Shown here one piece after another: positions 8,528 through 19,142 of a DNA stretch of 64,000 nucleotides. Numbering within the stretch: position 1 is the first letter of the stretch; each line of letters starts with the position of its first letter. The position numbers were made by a program, and so were the translations under genes. Below the pieces are notes generated by a model. That model was given only the letters and a program-made list of their open reading frames with translations, was not told the origin of the DNA and searched no databases. The stretch spans positions 744,001-808,000 of the forward strand of contig NZ_JAFCJS010000001.1 in NCBI RefSeq assembly GCF_018130825.1, in the 5' to 3' direction. Source of the stretch: Bradyrhizobium liaoningense (GTDB lineage Bacteria > Pseudomonadota > Alphaproteobacteria > Rhizobiales > Xanthobacteraceae).

Positions 8528-9217
8528 CTATCGAACCGCGTGCGAGGCCGCCTCCAGGATGGACCGCGCGACCTCCGAAGTGCCCGTGATGATGATCTGC
8601 ACGCCGATGCAGAGCAGCAGGAACGCCGACAGCTTCGTGACGACGCTCGTTCCCTCCTGCCCGAACAGGCGCGCCATGGCGCTGGATTTCCGGTAGGCGT
8701 GGTAAATCGTGACGGTCACGGCCAGCGCGACGACCAGCGACACGATCGACGATGCGAACATGCCATCCAGACTGTCCGATCGGCTGATGCCGATCGCGAT
8801 GGCGGTCGCGATCGTCCCCGGCCCCGTCGTGAGCGGGATGGTCAGCGGAAAGAAGGCCATGCGCTGGATTGTCGCAACATCGGCCGACGCGGCCGCGTGC
8901 GCGCTGGCGGAGGTCGGCGTCGCATGCAGCATGGACCAGCCCGCCGCCGCCACCACGAGCCCGCCGGCGATTCGCAGCGCGGGAATCGTGACCCCGAAGA
9001 TATTCAGGATCTGGCTTCCGAGGAACAGCGACACCAGCAGGACCGCGAACGCATAGGCTGCGACGCGCAGCGCGACACGGGCACGCTCGGCCTCGGACAG
9101 GCTGATTGTCCTGTCCAGGAAGATGAAGGCGAGTCCGTACGGGTTGATGATCGCAAACAGCGCGCCGAAGCCGAACAGGAAATCGGCAACCCATCTTGAC
9201 GCGGTCAATTCAAGCAT
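8528..9217 (-). CDS. MarC-family integral membrane protein
   Basis: A 229-residue protein with about six membrane segments. Recognisable MarC/UPF0056 sequences are LFAIINPYGLAFIFL near the start, RIAGGLVVAAAGWSML, and FFPLTIPLTTGPGTIATAIA with the proline-rich motif of the family. The function of MarC proteins is not established. The gene overlaps the 3' end of the ion-channel gene by eight bases, so the two are co-translated. It converges with the Crp/Fnr gene (14 bases between stops). It is probably the last gene of an operon led by the AI-2E-type permease and a FixK-type box. Confidence 0.9.
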   Translation of the reverse strand: MLELTASRWVADFLFGFGALFAIINPYGLAFIFLDRTISLSEAERARVALRVAAYAFAVLLVSLFLGSQILNIFGVTIPALRIAGGLVVAAAGWSMLHATPTSASAHAAASADVATIQRMAFFPLTIPLTTGPGTIATAIAIGISRSDSLDGMFASSIVSLVVALAVTVTIYHAYRKSSAMARLFGQEGTSVVTKLSAFLLLCIGVQIIITGTSEVARSILEAASHAVR

Positions 9218-9662
9218 TGTCTTGACTCGGGAGCCGTTTGATCGCCTCGAGATGCTCGATCGTCTTGCGCAGGACCTCGAACAGGATGGCCGCCGACCAG
9301 CCGAACAGCAGGATGCCGTTCATGGCCGTCAACGGCCCGATCAGGCGCCATTGGGGCACCGGCGTGATGTCGCCATAGCCGAGCGTGGTGTAGTTCACGA
9401 AGGCGAAATACAGCAGGTCGCTCCCCGGCTGCGCCGCCTGGACGAGCCAATACGTGCAGACCCAGACCAGGACCTCCACGGTGTGCGCGACGCTCAACGC
9501 TGCGGCCGTTGCGACCATCACGCCCATCAAATGCAGCCGCGGACTATCGGTCTGCCTCAAGCCGGCCGCTCGCGCGATCGATACGGCAATGACCGTTGCC
9601 AGCGCGTGCATCCCGATATTGATCGCGCTGACCAGCGCGCCGACAAGGACCTGGAGCAGCAT
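9210..9662 (-). CDS. Two-helix potassium-channel-like protein
   Basis: A 150-residue protein with three or four hydrophobic segments and a selectivity-filter sequence FVNYTTLGYGDITPV between the last two, the hallmark of the ion-channel 2 family. Filter TTLGYGD predicts potassium selectivity. There is no cytoplasmic RCK or cyclic-nucleotide domain, so gating is unclear. The frame extends to a TTG at 9692; the ATG at 9662 was chosen because AAGAAGG lies upstream. Its 3' end overlaps marC, and it follows the AI-2E-type gene by about 90 bases on the same strand. Confidence 0.85.
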   Translation of the reverse strand: MLLQVLVGALVSAINIGMHALATVIAVSIARAAGLRQTDSPRLHLMGVMVATAAALSVAHTVEVLVWVCTYWLVQAAQPGSDLLYFAFVNYTTLGYGDITPVPQWRLIGPLTAMNGILLFGWSAAILFEVLRKTIEHLEAIKRLPSQDNA

Positions 9663-9750
9663 CAGGACCGACCTTCTTGCCTTTCGGGCCAATCTCGGTG
9701 CGACGGAAGCCGCTCAACAGCAGCGCCGGAGGTCGCCTGCGAGCGTGAAG

Positions 9751-10863
9751 TCATCGTTGGACGGCAGTGGAAATTTCGGCCTGATCCTGCGCCTGCAGCG
9801 CTGCGGAACGGTCGATCTGGATCCAGGCCGCCGCGAGTTCCCAGGCGACCGCCAGGATGATCGGGCCGATGAAGAGGCCGATGATGCCGTGCGCCAATGT
9901 GCCGCCGATGACCCCGATCAGGATGACGAGCGTCGGCGTGCTCAGGCCGCGGCCCATGACCAATGGCTTGAGGATATTGTCGAGCAGTCCGACGACGACG
10001 AGGAAGATCGTCAGAGGCACCGCCGTGGTCACCTCCTTGTCCATCCAGATCCAGATCACCACGGGCACGAGGACGATCGCAGCACCGATCTGCACGATCG
10101 ACAGCAGCAGAACGAGGATGGCGAGCAAGCCGGCGCTCGGAATGCCCGCAAGCTTGAGGCCGATGCCGGCGAGCAGCGCCTGGATGATCGCAACGCCGAT
10201 CACGCCTTGCGACACCGCCCGGATCGTAGCGCCCGCCAGCTCGAGAAAATGCTCGCTCTGCTCCGGCACGATGCGGAACAGGAAACCGCGGACCGCGCCA
10301 ACGAGCTGCGGTCCGTACGGGAACAGGAAGCCGGCGACAAGCACCGACAGCAGGAACTGCAACGTGCCGACACCGGCGCTGCCGGCGAACGACAGCATCA
10401 CCCCGGCCAGCGGTTTCAGATATGGCGCCACCTCGCGCAGAACGGCACGAATGTTGGTATAGGCCAGCGTCCAGAAATCGAACAGCTGCTGGCCGATCAG
10501 GGGCCAGTCCTTGAGCCATTCCGGTGCCGCCTGGAGCACGACATCGCCGCTGCCGATCTGGCTCGCGAGATCCTTGATGCCTTCGGCCGCGCTCAGCCCG
10601 AGCCATGCCGCCGGACCGATAACGATGCCAAGCATCATCAGCGTGAGGATGATCGCCGCCGTCCGGGGACGACCGCCGAGGCGTTTGGCGAGCCAGCTGA
10701 AGGCGGGATAGAACGCGACCGCTAGCACCGCGCTCCAGGTCAGGATCGGCACGAAGGGGCGGATGATCAGAAACGTCCATGCGATCAGGAGCGCCAGCAA
10801 TCCGAGGCGGATCATGAGCTGGACGATCTGCTCCGCGGAGAGAAGCTTGCGAAGTGGGGTCAA
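9751..10863 (-). CDS. AI-2E family (PerM-like) transporter
   Basis: A 370-residue polytopic membrane protein. The pattern LIIRPFVPILTWSAVLAVAFYPAF at the start, a central soluble section and the late VLLLSIVQIGAAIVLVPVVIW, DNILKPLVMGRG and GGTLAHGIIGLFIGPIIL sections are typical of the AI-2E/PerM family. The members export small molecules or cations; the name comes from quorum-signal export proposed for one E. coli member and should not be taken as the function here. No ATG fits; a TTG at 10863 follows GGAAGGA and gives the normal family N-terminus, while the open frame continues to 11274. A FixK-type box lies about 73 bases upstream. Confidence 0.85.
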   Translation of the reverse strand: MTPLRKLLSAEQIVQLMIRLGLLALLIAWTFLIIRPFVPILTWSAVLAVAFYPAFSWLAKRLGGRPRTAAIILTLMMLGIVIGPAAWLGLSAAEGIKDLASQIGSGDVVLQAAPEWLKDWPLIGQQLFDFWTLAYTNIRAVLREVAPYLKPLAGVMLSFAGSAGVGTLQFLLSVLVAGFLFPYGPQLVGAVRGFLFRIVPEQSEHFLELAGATIRAVSQGVIGVAIIQALLAGIGLKLAGIPSAGLLAILVLLLSIVQIGAAIVLVPVVIWIWMDKEVTTAVPLTIFLVVVGLLDNILKPLVMGRGLSTPTLVILIGVIGGTLAHGIIGLFIGPIILAVAWELAAAWIQIDRSAALQAQDQAEISTAVQR

Positions 10864-10929
10864 GACGACGCTGTCCTTCCGGGAGTGCGGATACCCGATG
10901 GACGTAGCGGCCTCCGCCGCCCGGCATTC

Positions 10930-10943
10930 TTGATCCAGATCAA
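10930..10943 (-). promoter_or_regulatory. FixK/FNR-type box upstream of AI-2E/channel/marC operon
   Basis: TTGATCCAGATCAA is a perfect TTGAT-N4-ATCAA palindrome. Its centre is about 73 bases before the TTG start at 10863. With activator centred at -41.5 this would place transcription start near 10895 and leave a leader of about 30 bases. Together with the box at 3103 it frames the 3-11 kb block. Confidence 0.75.
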
Positions 10944-11169
10944 GCGACCGCGACGACCGGTCGCTCCTCGCCGATCTCACGCGGCATGCACGCGAAGAAT
11001 GCCGGTCAGGACATGCGCGCGGACGATCGAATCCCGGCAAGCCCGCATTCGGCAACCCGTTGTAATGGCTATAGTAATTTCGGCGCTGCCCGGATGGCGC
11101 AATCCACAGGGGGAAGCTGATCGGCACTTGCTGGCGGGAACGGATTCCCCTGCCTCCGGATTGACCGGG

Positions 11170-11316
11170 ATGGATAGGTTCTTCCTTGCGACGATGGTTT
11201 CGGCCGTGCTGCTGCTGATCGTGGCTGCCGACCTCCTGGTCAACGGCGTCGGCCTGCAGCCGCCGCCGACGCAACTGGCCAACGTGGTGCCGGTGCCGCC
11301 GCGCCTGTTCAGATAG
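11170..11316 (+). CDS. Possible 48-residue membrane peptide
   Basis: An ATG at 11170 opens a 48-residue frame beginning MDRFFLATMVSAVLLLIVAA, one clear membrane segment, followed by a proline-rich tail (QPPPTQLANVVPVPPRLFR). The composition is that of a small single-pass membrane protein. The upstream sequence (CCGGATTGACCGGG) is only a weak ribosome site. The longer frame open to 10885 is not convincing. No family is recognised. It is divergent from the AI-2E operon, and the FixK-type box is more than 200 bases away. Confidence 0.4.
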   Translation: MDRFFLATMVSAVLLLIVAADLLVNGVGLQPPPTQLANVVPVPPRLFR

Positions 11317-11432
11317 TGCGACGCCGCGTCTTGCGGCCGAATGACCGATTTCGATGGTTCCGACGGAACATTTCGGCCCGATTCCGACTTCTGCTCACCG
11401 CGCCAGCCACAACGGCCAGCGCGATCCGGACA

Positions 11433-11466
11433 GGCTCAGCTCCGCTGTGGTAGGGGGAGCTGAGCC
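11433..11466 (-). terminator. Hairpin downstream of the secreted-protein cassette
   Basis: GGCTCAGCTCC and GGAGCTGAGCC form an 11-base perfect stem around a 12-base loop, beginning 36 bases past the stop at 11502. There is no T run, so it is either a factor-assisted terminator or an mRNA 3' stabiliser. Confidence 0.4.
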
Positions 11467-11501
11467 ACCGTCGGCGTCCGCACGGGCAAATTGAACGATT
11501 G

Positions 11502-12302
11502 TTACCTACGCCCATAGGGACCGGGATCGATCAAACGAGCCATGCGAGCGACATAGAGGAATTGCTTGGGCGAGAACCAGAAGACGCGCTTTGGATTGGG
11601 GTCGTCGTCGACCGCGATATTGAGCGAGCGAAATGTCGCCATCCAAGCGAGCTTCGAACAGTAGAATCCGGCATCGTCGTTCAGGTCGAAATTCCAAAAA
11701 TCGTACGGCCTTCCAACGTACTTTCTCGCTTGGTCCGGAATTCGGACGCGATCAGCAGCTGAGAGCTTGGCAAGGCGGCCGAGCCATACCACCTCGCCGG
11801 CCCGCTCGGTCGCCCAGTCCGAGTAAGGTCGGCGAACGACGCCTTTGCCCCAGAGCGCCTCGATGATCCAGGGAGCGCCTGCTTGGTCAACGTCGATGAT
11901 CGCAACATGGCCCACATAGAACGGGCTGCCGACCGAGTACGTCGCGTTTCCCGGCTTGCGGGTTCCCGTGTATTGCGCGCGAAATTCCTCGTAAGTGAGC
12001 TTACGCATGCGTTCGATTTGAGCCGGGGTGAAGTAAGGCGCCTTTGTCGCAACATTGGCGATAAAGCGATCGCGCTCCTCATACCATTTGGCTTTGTCGG
12101 CATCCACCGGGCGCGGCGGCCCGGCGTCATAGGGCACAAAGACGCCCGGCTTTTTCGGCCAGAGGAAGTCACCACTCTGAAACTGTTTTGGGTCCGGCAT
12201 CGGAGGCTGACCCGTGGCCGCATGTGTCGGCCCGGATCGCGCTAGGAGCGCCAGAGTGAATGCTGTGCCGACAAGTCGAAGACAGTCGCGACGGTCCTGC
12301 AT
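11502..12302 (-). CDS. Exported YiiX/YebB-type permuted papain-like hydrolase
   Basis: A 266-residue protein with a signal peptide (RRDCLRLVGTAFTLALLARS, cleavage near THAA). The mature part carries FYVGHVAIIDV with a candidate catalytic His, and later DDAGFYCSKLAW with a candidate catalytic Cys. His before Cys is the order of the circularly permuted NlpC/P60 group (YiiX/YebB, LRAT-like), whose members cleave amide or thioester bonds in cell wall or lipid substrates. A RKYVGRPYDF segment between them is also family-typical. It is the last gene of a four-gene minus-strand cassette of exported proteins; the gap to the gene above is 20 bases. Confidence 0.8.
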   Translation of the reverse strand: MQDRRDCLRLVGTAFTLALLARSGPTHAATGQPPMPDPKQFQSGDFLWPKKPGVFVPYDAGPPRPVDADKAKWYEERDRFIANVATKAPYFTPAQIERMRKLTYEEFRAQYTGTRKPGNATYSVGSPFYVGHVAIIDVDQAGAPWIIEALWGKGVVRRPYSDWATERAGEVVWLGRLAKLSAADRVRIPDQARKYVGRPYDFWNFDLNDDAGFYCSKLAWMATFRSLNIAVDDDPNPKRVFWFSPKQFLYVARMARLIDPGPYGRR

Positions 12303-12322
12303 CGATCGCTCCTCAAGCCAGC

Positions 12323-12631
12323 CTAGTAGCCTTCCTTGGAACCTTGGTCGTTCAGGTCGGTCGGGATCTCATAGATGTCCCCCTTCGCCACCGGAAGATG
12401 CGGATTCCTAACATCGTATGTGCTGTTGCCGGATGCTTGGCTGACGCACCACCCCCGGATCTTGATCGTGTCGACCTTCTGAAACCTGGCCTGCATGAGA
12501 AGCCCATACTTCTTGCAAGCCTCCATCGACCCAAATTCGAGGTGATCGGTATTGTGGAGGCTCCAGACCTGCTTTCCTGGCGCCGCGGGTGGCGAGACGA
12601 AGAACATCATAAAGAGAATAAATCCCGACAT
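12323..12631 (-). CDS. Small exported protein of unknown function
   Basis: A 102-residue protein starting at an ATG at 12631 (MSGFILFMMFFVSPPAAPGK), preceded by GCAGGG. The N-terminus is a short hydrophobic segment that could be a signal peptide or anchor. The rest has two cysteines (EACKKYG and GWCVSQ) in a pattern seen in small periplasmic proteins, which could form one disulfide. I do not recognise the family. The gene lies 13 bases after the lipoprotein gene and 20 before the hydrolase gene, so it belongs to the cassette. The longer frame upstream overlaps the lipoprotein gene and is rejected. Confidence 0.65.
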   Translation of the reverse strand: MSGFILFMMFFVSPPAAPGKQVWSLHNTDHLEFGSMEACKKYGLLMQARFQKVDTIKIRGWCVSQASGNSTYDVRNPHLPVAKGDIYEIPTDLNDQGSKEGY

Positions 12632-12644
12632 TGTACACCCTGCA

Positions 12645-13490
12645 CTAGCGAGGAAGGTTACGAATAGCGTTGATGATGCTCTGCTGGTTGGTCGTGGTAT
12701 CCAGCTTCTCTTGCGCATTGACGCGGCTGGTGACGGTGACGCGGTCCGGACCATCCTTGAAGTTGCCGCCGACCGGCAGGGTCTGGACAACAAGAGTGCT
12801 GCTGCTGGTATCGGGGCTTAAGGTTATGAGCAGGATCTCGTCCATATCGTACGATCCCGACAATGCACCGAATGCGGTGCCAAACGGGAAGCTATAGGTG
12901 AAACTTCCGTTGCCATTGAATTTGACGAATATCTGCGAGCTGTAGGTGGGCGAATCCAGCTTGGCGAGCGCCCCCATGGCCGTATCCTTCGCCTCGACAA
13001 GGCGAATGAGCCATTCACCAATTCCAAGATGCTCTGTCAGAACGTGAGCGCGCGGGCTGTCGACCGGGCAGATCAGCTGATTCTTGGGATTCGAAATCAG
13101 CTCCTTCGAACTCGTCTTGAATGTGATGGAGACGTCACGGGTCCCTTTGGCATCGACGGCGCCGCCGGGAGAGCCGACCGATCCGAACGCCCAATTATTG
13201 AAATATTTGGCCGCGGAGAGTGTCGTGCTCCTGCCTGTCGAGCCCACGCCTCCGTTGATCTCGGCGTCCATCTTCGGCGACAACTTGATTGCGACAAGCC
13301 ACTTGTTGGCCTTGAACGAGCTATACTTGGGCGCGCTGAGCCTGACGAAGGCATAGCGCAATTCGCAGGCCGTGTGCTGGAGGATCTCCCGAACGGGCAG
13401 ACTGGTGTCGTCCGGCATGGGCGGGATGATGCTGCAGCCGCCTATCCATGCACCACTCGCGACGACAATTGCGCAACTGGCTATTCGCAT
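12645..13490 (-). CDS. Putative lipoprotein of unknown function
   Basis: A 281-residue protein starting at 13490 (MRIASCAIVVASGAWIGGC). The lipobox WIGGC predicts lipid attachment at Cys-19. The mature part is rich in Ser, Thr and Gly with beta-strand character, for example VKFNGNGSFTYSFPFG and MDEILLITLSPD. I do not recognise the family. It sits 50 bases downstream of the trypsin-like protease gene and 13 bases upstream of the small exported protein. The longer frame to 13637 lacks a ribosome site and would bury the signal peptide, so it is not used. Confidence 0.75.
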   Translation of the reverse strand: MRIASCAIVVASGAWIGGCSIIPPMPDDTSLPVREILQHTACELRYAFVRLSAPKYSSFKANKWLVAIKLSPKMDAEINGGVGSTGRSTTLSAAKYFNNWAFGSVGSPGGAVDAKGTRDVSITFKTSSKELISNPKNQLICPVDSPRAHVLTEHLGIGEWLIRLVEAKDTAMGALAKLDSPTYSSQIFVKFNGNGSFTYSFPFGTAFGALSGSYDMDEILLITLSPDTSSSTLVVQTLPVGGNFKDGPDRVTVTSRVNAQEKLDTTTNQQSIINAIRNLPR

Positions 13491-13540
13491 ACCAACCACC
13501 CCACACAAACAAAGTAACAGGACTATCTGCAATCCGAACG

Positions 13541-15259
13541 CTAACGACTGATGGCTGCGACAACCTGTGATTCTTGAGGGCTCGCGCCGGTGACGCGAAC
13601 GTTCCAGCTGCCTATCGCCGGCGATGGCACGGTGCATGTCGCAAACGCGTCCGCAACCGACGAGGTGCAGGCCGGACTGCTCGCGCCTGGTGCCGTCAAT
13701 TCGAGGGTCAGCGTGGCGAACGTTGGCGTCGTGTTGACGCTCACGGTGAGGAAGCCACTCGCGTTGACGATCGAGAAGGAGCCGTTCAGATGATCCGGCG
13801 TGTTGATGAAAAGATGATACGGAGCACCGTAGGCTCGCACGCCCGGGTTCTTGACGAACGCGTTTGGATTGGCTGCGAAGGCCGGATTCGCGTTAGGACC
13901 GGCGACTGATGTGATCCAGGAGATGTTCTTGAATACTTCGACGTCGTAGGTTGGGCCGCCTTTCCCGGCCCGGCAGTCGTCCGGACCGCCCGACGTGACA
14001 CCTACGAGCCTCACAGCACCGTCTATGGTGGCGAAGGCGGGGCCGCCGGAATCTCCGTGACATGTACTGCCAAGGATCTTGTTTTCGTTGCGGAGCTTGA
14101 AGCTCCAGCAAAAATCCTCATCGAAGCCGGCGTCCTTGCACGCGGAAGCCTGAATGGTCGCCCACAACTTTATACCTTCGGAACCGTCGACGGGTGGCCC
14201 CGGCTGCGGGGACCCGTTGGCCTTCAAGGGGCTATGCACACCGAAGCCGACAATCGTCGCAAACTCCCCGGGCTTGATCGAGCGTACCGTGTTGAGTGGC
14301 GCGGGCATCACATCGGTGATCTCCTTTGCCAACTTCAAGATCGCCAGGTCCTTTTTGGGAAATGCATAATTTGGATGGATAACGATCTGGTCGACGGCAA
14401 CCACGCCGCGATCATGGAAGAAGACCGAGACGAACCGCTTGTCGTCGATCTTCACGTCCTCCTGGCCTCGCTTGTAGGTCGCGGAAAGACAGTCCTTCGC
14501 AGTCTTCGAGTTGACCTGCTCGCAAAAGCAGTGCGCTGCCGTGAGGACGGAGGTCGACGAGATCAGCGTGCCGGTGCACAAAGCTGAAGAGCCAAATCCC
14601 TCCCAAGCATAAGCTATCTCGACGACAGAGGGATAGTCGACCGTAGCAGCGGAGCCGGGGCCGACGACATACGGCGTAAGCGTGCTTGGCCTCAGTCCAC
14701 CCAGCCCCTGGAGGTGGGGCGGCAAAGGAAGCGTGCGACCATCCGTGCCGAGCTGGAGAATCTCCTGCATATCGGTCGGGACAATGATGGCGTCGAAACG
14801 TTGCTTGGCTTCGGCAGGAGCCAAAGTCTGGAGGTCCGTCTGCGCCTGATGAAGCTTGCTCGAGAAATCGCGGAGCTGCGTTTGATGATCCTGCAGGAAA
14901 TCGAGCTTGCGAATGTTCGGTGCCGAATCCAGTTGTTGGAAGCGAAGCGTATTCTCGACAGCCCGAATGTTCGCTCCCGTTCCCTTGCCAGCGATCTGGC
15001 TAAAGGCGCTCACGTCCAGTGTTTGGCTTTTGCTGCCGGCAAGCTTGGTGCTGGCCGCTTTATTCACGCTCTCGACAGTCTGCAGATGATTGTCGACGAA
15101 GGACGAGAGATCTTTGAGCCTGATCGACGCAGCCTTGAATGGATCAGGCGCTTTCAGCTCGTCCGCCGAGCTGAAGTTTAGGCAAAAAACAGTCAAACAC
15201 GCAGCAGAAATTGCTGCAGCGCGCGCGCGTGCGCCGACCAACATCCCCATCACCGGCAT
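13541..15259 (-). CDS. Exported trypsin-like (S1) serine protease
   Basis: A protein of about 572 residues with a signal peptide (AAAISAACLTVFCLNFSSADE). Residues about 35-195 are a helical pro- or spacer region. Residues about 205-450 form an S1 fold with the full triad: His in LTAAHCFC (about 243), Asp in KKDLAILKL (about 304) and Ser in CHGDSGGPAF (about 404). The C-terminal 100 residues look like a beta-rich PPC or carbohydrate-type domain. Three in-frame ATGs (15259, 15250, 15244) precede the signal peptide; 15259 follows GGAATTGGGG. It heads the cassette of four exported proteins. The substrate is unknown. Confidence 0.85.
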   Translation of the reverse strand: MPVMGMLVGARARAAAISAACLTVFCLNFSSADELKAPDPFKAASIRLKDLSSFVDNHLQTVESVNKAASTKLAGSKSQTLDVSAFSQIAGKGTGANIRAVENTLRFQQLDSAPNIRKLDFLQDHQTQLRDFSSKLHQAQTDLQTLAPAEAKQRFDAIIVPTDMQEILQLGTDGRTLPLPPHLQGLGGLRPSTLTPYVVGPGSAATVDYPSVVEIAYAWEGFGSSALCTGTLISSTSVLTAAHCFCEQVNSKTAKDCLSATYKRGQEDVKIDDKRFVSVFFHDRGVVAVDQIVIHPNYAFPKKDLAILKLAKEITDVMPAPLNTVRSIKPGEFATIVGFGVHSPLKANGSPQPGPPVDGSEGIKLWATIQASACKDAGFDEDFCWSFKLRNENKILGSTCHGDSGGPAFATIDGAVRLVGVTSGGPDDCRAGKGGPTYDVEVFKNISWITSVAGPNANPAFAANPNAFVKNPGVRAYGAPYHLFINTPDHLNGSFSIVNASGFLTVSVNTTPTFATLTLELTAPGASSPACTSSVADAFATCTVPSPAIGSWNVRVTGASPQESQVVAAISR

Positions 15260-15328
15260 CCCCAATTCCGGCGGCCTGTATCAACCTATGATGGCATTTT
15301 AGGAAACGGCAAACAAGGTGGCAGTCGC

Positions 15329-15368
15329 GAAAAAACTGTCAGAGAGCTCGACATGCTCGCGCTCTCTG
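15329..15368 (-). terminator. Rho-independent terminator after ntrC
   Basis: On the minus strand CAGAGAGC pairs with GCTCTCTG around a 13-base loop, followed by ACAGTTTTTT. The stem starts about 60 bases past the ntrC stop. Stem plus T run is a convincing intrinsic terminator, and it separates ntrC from the protease cassette that begins at 15259. Confidence 0.75.
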
Positions 15369-15430
15369 TGTTCGTCGCTCAGTTGGTCTCAGTTCGCACC
15401 GATGCGGATGATTGGTGCGAAGGACCAAAA

Positions 15431-16873
<1,443 letters not shown>

Positions 16874-16882
16874 CGTTAATCC

Positions 16883-18058
16883 TCATTTTGCCCCCTGTGA
16901 CGCAGACGACGACTTCCCGGCAGAGCCGTCGCGACTGCTTTGATCGGCATGTTTCACCGATGTGGAATACATCGGCATCAGCACGCGGAAGGTGGTTTTG
17001 CGCGGCTGAGATTCGCATTCGATGATGCCCCCGTGATCGCCGACGATTTTTGCGACCAGCGCCAAACCGAGACCAGAGCCAGTCTGCTTGGTGGTCACGA
17101 AGGGATCGAACAGGTTGGGCAGAAGATCATCGGGCACGCCAGGTCCATTGTCCCTCACGCAGAATTCGAGCGGCAGGGATACCCGGGATTTTTGACCGGG
17201 GACTGACAGGCGCACGCCGGGGCGGAACGCGGTGGTGAGCTGGATCTCGGCGTCGGGCACGTCGATCAAGGCTTCGGCGGCATTCTTCACGAGATTGAGG
17301 AACACCTGGATCAGCTGATCCTGGTTCGCCAGCACCGGCGGCAGCGAGGGATCGTAATCCTCGATGAAGCGGATGTTGCGGGCAAAGCCCGACTGCGCCA
17401 GCCGCTTCACGTGGTCGAGCACCGAATGGATGTTGACGGGGCCGCGTACCACGGGGCGTTCGTCGCCGAACACCTCCATGCGGTCGACCAGCGTCACGAT
17501 GCGGTCGGCCTCGTCGCAGATCAGCCGCGTCAGCATGCGGTCCTCGGACGAGGCCTGCTGCTCCAGCAGCTGCGCCGCGCCGCGAATGCCCGAAAGCGGA
17601 TTCTTGATCTCATGCGCGAGCATTGCTGCTAGCGCTATCACCGAGCGCGCCGCGCTGCGATGGGTGAGCTGCCGATCCATCTTGTCGGCGATGGTGCGCT
17701 CCTGGAGCATCACCACGATGTAGCCGGGCCGCTCGGTGAGCGGCGCCACGTGCAGGTCGACCTGGCGGTCGCCGCCCATGCGCGGCGTGCCGAGATCGAC
17801 CTTGTATTCATTGACCGGCGAGTTCGAGGAGCGCACCTGGTCGATCAGCGCCAGCAAGGGGCTGCCGAAAGGCACCAGCTCTTTCAACGACTGCCGCTTC
17901 AGGAACTGCGTTGAGATCTCGAAAAAGGCTTCGGTTGCGATGTTGGCGCCGACGATCTTGCCGTCCGGCCCGATCATCAGCACGGGATTGGGAAGCGCAT
18001 CCAGGATCGCGTCGCTGTCGGACGGAAGCGGCCGACGATGTTCAGCGGCTGAGCTCAT
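16883..18058 (-). CDS. ntrB: Nitrogen regulation sensor kinase NtrB
   Basis: A 391-residue soluble kinase. It has an N-terminal PAS domain ([22 protein letters not shown]), a phospho-acceptor His in [20 protein letters not shown], and an ATP-binding domain with [14 protein letters not shown] and GSGLGLALV. It phosphorylates or dephosphorylates NtrC according to PII signalling. The frame is open to 18073, but the ATG at 18058 has GGAG nine bases upstream and overlaps the dusB stop by four bases, so it is the better start. A charged C-terminal tail of about 25 residues follows the kinase core. Confidence 0.96.
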   Translation of the reverse strand: MSSAAEHRRPLPSDSDAILDALPNPVLMIGPDGKIVGANIATEAFFEISTQFLKRQSLKELVPFGSPLLALIDQVRSSNSPVNEYKVDLGTPRMGGDRQVDLHVAPLTERPGYIVVMLQERTIADKMDRQLTHRSAARSVIALAAMLAHEIKNPLSGIRGAAQLLEQQASSEDRMLTRLICDEADRIVTLVDRMEVFGDERPVVRGPVNIHSVLDHVKRLAQSGFARNIRFIEDYDPSLPPVLANQDQLIQVFLNLVKNAAEALIDVPDAEIQLTTAFRPGVRLSVPGQKSRVSLPLEFCVRDNGPGVPDDLLPNLFDPFVTTKQTGSGLGLALVAKIVGDHGGIIECESQPRKTTFRVLMPMYSTSVKHADQSSRDGSAGKSSSASQGAK

Positions 18059-19089
18059 GCAGCAGCGCTCCATGCGAAGTCGTCGAAGGCATCTTGCAGT
18101 GAACCGTGAACGAGGCGCGGATCCTCGGAGGTGAGGATCTTCTGGCGCCAGGATTTCAGCTTCTCGGCCGGCGCGCGGCTCACATCGGCCGCGACGTCGA
18201 GCGCCCAGCCGAGATGCTTGCGCGCATGCCTGAGACCGACGCGCAGACCATAGAGCGCGCAGACGCCCTCATAGAGGGTGCGGACATAATGCAGCTGCGT
18301 CTGAAGCGACGGCGTGGCTTCCACTGCCCCGCCCTTCAGGCGCCGGCCGATCTGGCCCGGCAGCCAGGGCTGGCCCTGCGCGCCGCGGCCGATCATCACG
18401 GCATCGGCGCCGGAGGCCTCGAGCGCGGCAAGCGCCTTCTCGTACGAGGTGATGTCGCCATTGACGATGAGCGGGAGAGAGATCGCCTCGCGCACGGCGC
18501 GGATCGCATCCCAATCGGCCTCGCCTTTGTAGAACTGGCAGCGGGTACGGCCATGAACGGTGACGAGCTTGATGCCGGCGGCTTCGGCGCGCCGCGCCAG
18601 TTCCGGCGCGTTGCGGCTGTGGTCGTCCCAGCCGAGCCGCATCTTCAGCGTCACCGGAACCTTTACCGCGGCGATCGTCGCATCGATCAGGCTGACGGCG
18701 TGGTCGAGATCGCGCATCAGGGCCGAGCCGGACTGGCCACCGGTGACATGGCGGGCCGGACAGCCCATGTTGATATCGATGATGTCGGCGCCCTCGGCTT
18801 CCGCGATGCGGGCGCCTTCGGCCATCCAGTGCGTCTCGCAGCCGGCAAGCTGGACCACGTGCGGGCCGATTCCCGTCGCTTCGCAGCGCAACCGCGACAT
18901 CCGGTGGCCGTTGGCAAGCTCATCGCTCGCAGTCATCTCGGACACGACCAAGCCGGCCCCGAGCTCGGCCACCAACCGCCGAACGGGCGAGTCAGTCACC
19001 CCCGACATCGGCGCCAGGAAGACCGGGGTGGCGACTTCAATATCGCCTATTTTCAACGGCTTAGAGCCGGATACTGCCGGGCCTGTCAC
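18055..19089 (-). CDS. dusB: tRNA-dihydrouridine synthase (NifR3-type)
   Basis: A 344-residue flavoenzyme that reduces uridines in the tRNA D-loop using NADPH. The TIM-barrel motifs are clear: [15 protein letters not shown], the catalytic Cys in [39 protein letters not shown] and [16 protein letters not shown]. In alphaproteobacteria it is the first gene of the ntrBC operon (historical name nifR3), as here, with a four-base overlap with ntrB. An NtrC-like palindrome lies 54 to 70 bases upstream of the start, consistent with known autoregulation of such operons. Confidence 0.96.
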   Translation of the reverse strand: MTGPAVSGSKPLKIGDIEVATPVFLAPMSGVTDSPVRRLVAELGAGLVVSEMTASDELANGHRMSRLRCEATGIGPHVVQLAGCETHWMAEGARIAEAEGADIIDINMGCPARHVTGGQSGSALMRDLDHAVSLIDATIAAVKVPVTLKMRLGWDDHSRNAPELARRAEAAGIKLVTVHGRTRCQFYKGEADWDAIRAVREAISLPLIVNGDITSYEKALAALEASGADAVMIGRGAQGQPWLPGQIGRRLKGGAVEATPSLQTQLHYVRTLYEGVCALYGLRVGLRHARKHLGWALDVAADVSRAPAEKLKSWRQKILTSEDPRLVHGSLQDAFDDFAWSAAA

Positions 19090-19142
19090 AGGGGTCTCGT
19101 CAACTCAGCAGCGCCTCATCGCGCTGGCCATGACCTATCTTG

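Larger units (their letters stand above)
10944..11501. other. Mostly non-coding stretch upstream of AI-2E operon
   Basis: This stretch holds one possible small membrane-protein gene (11170-11316) and one strong hairpin (11433-11466). Longer frames through it lack ribosome sites and look like read-through of the AI-2E frame. I see nothing else. Confidence 0.5.
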
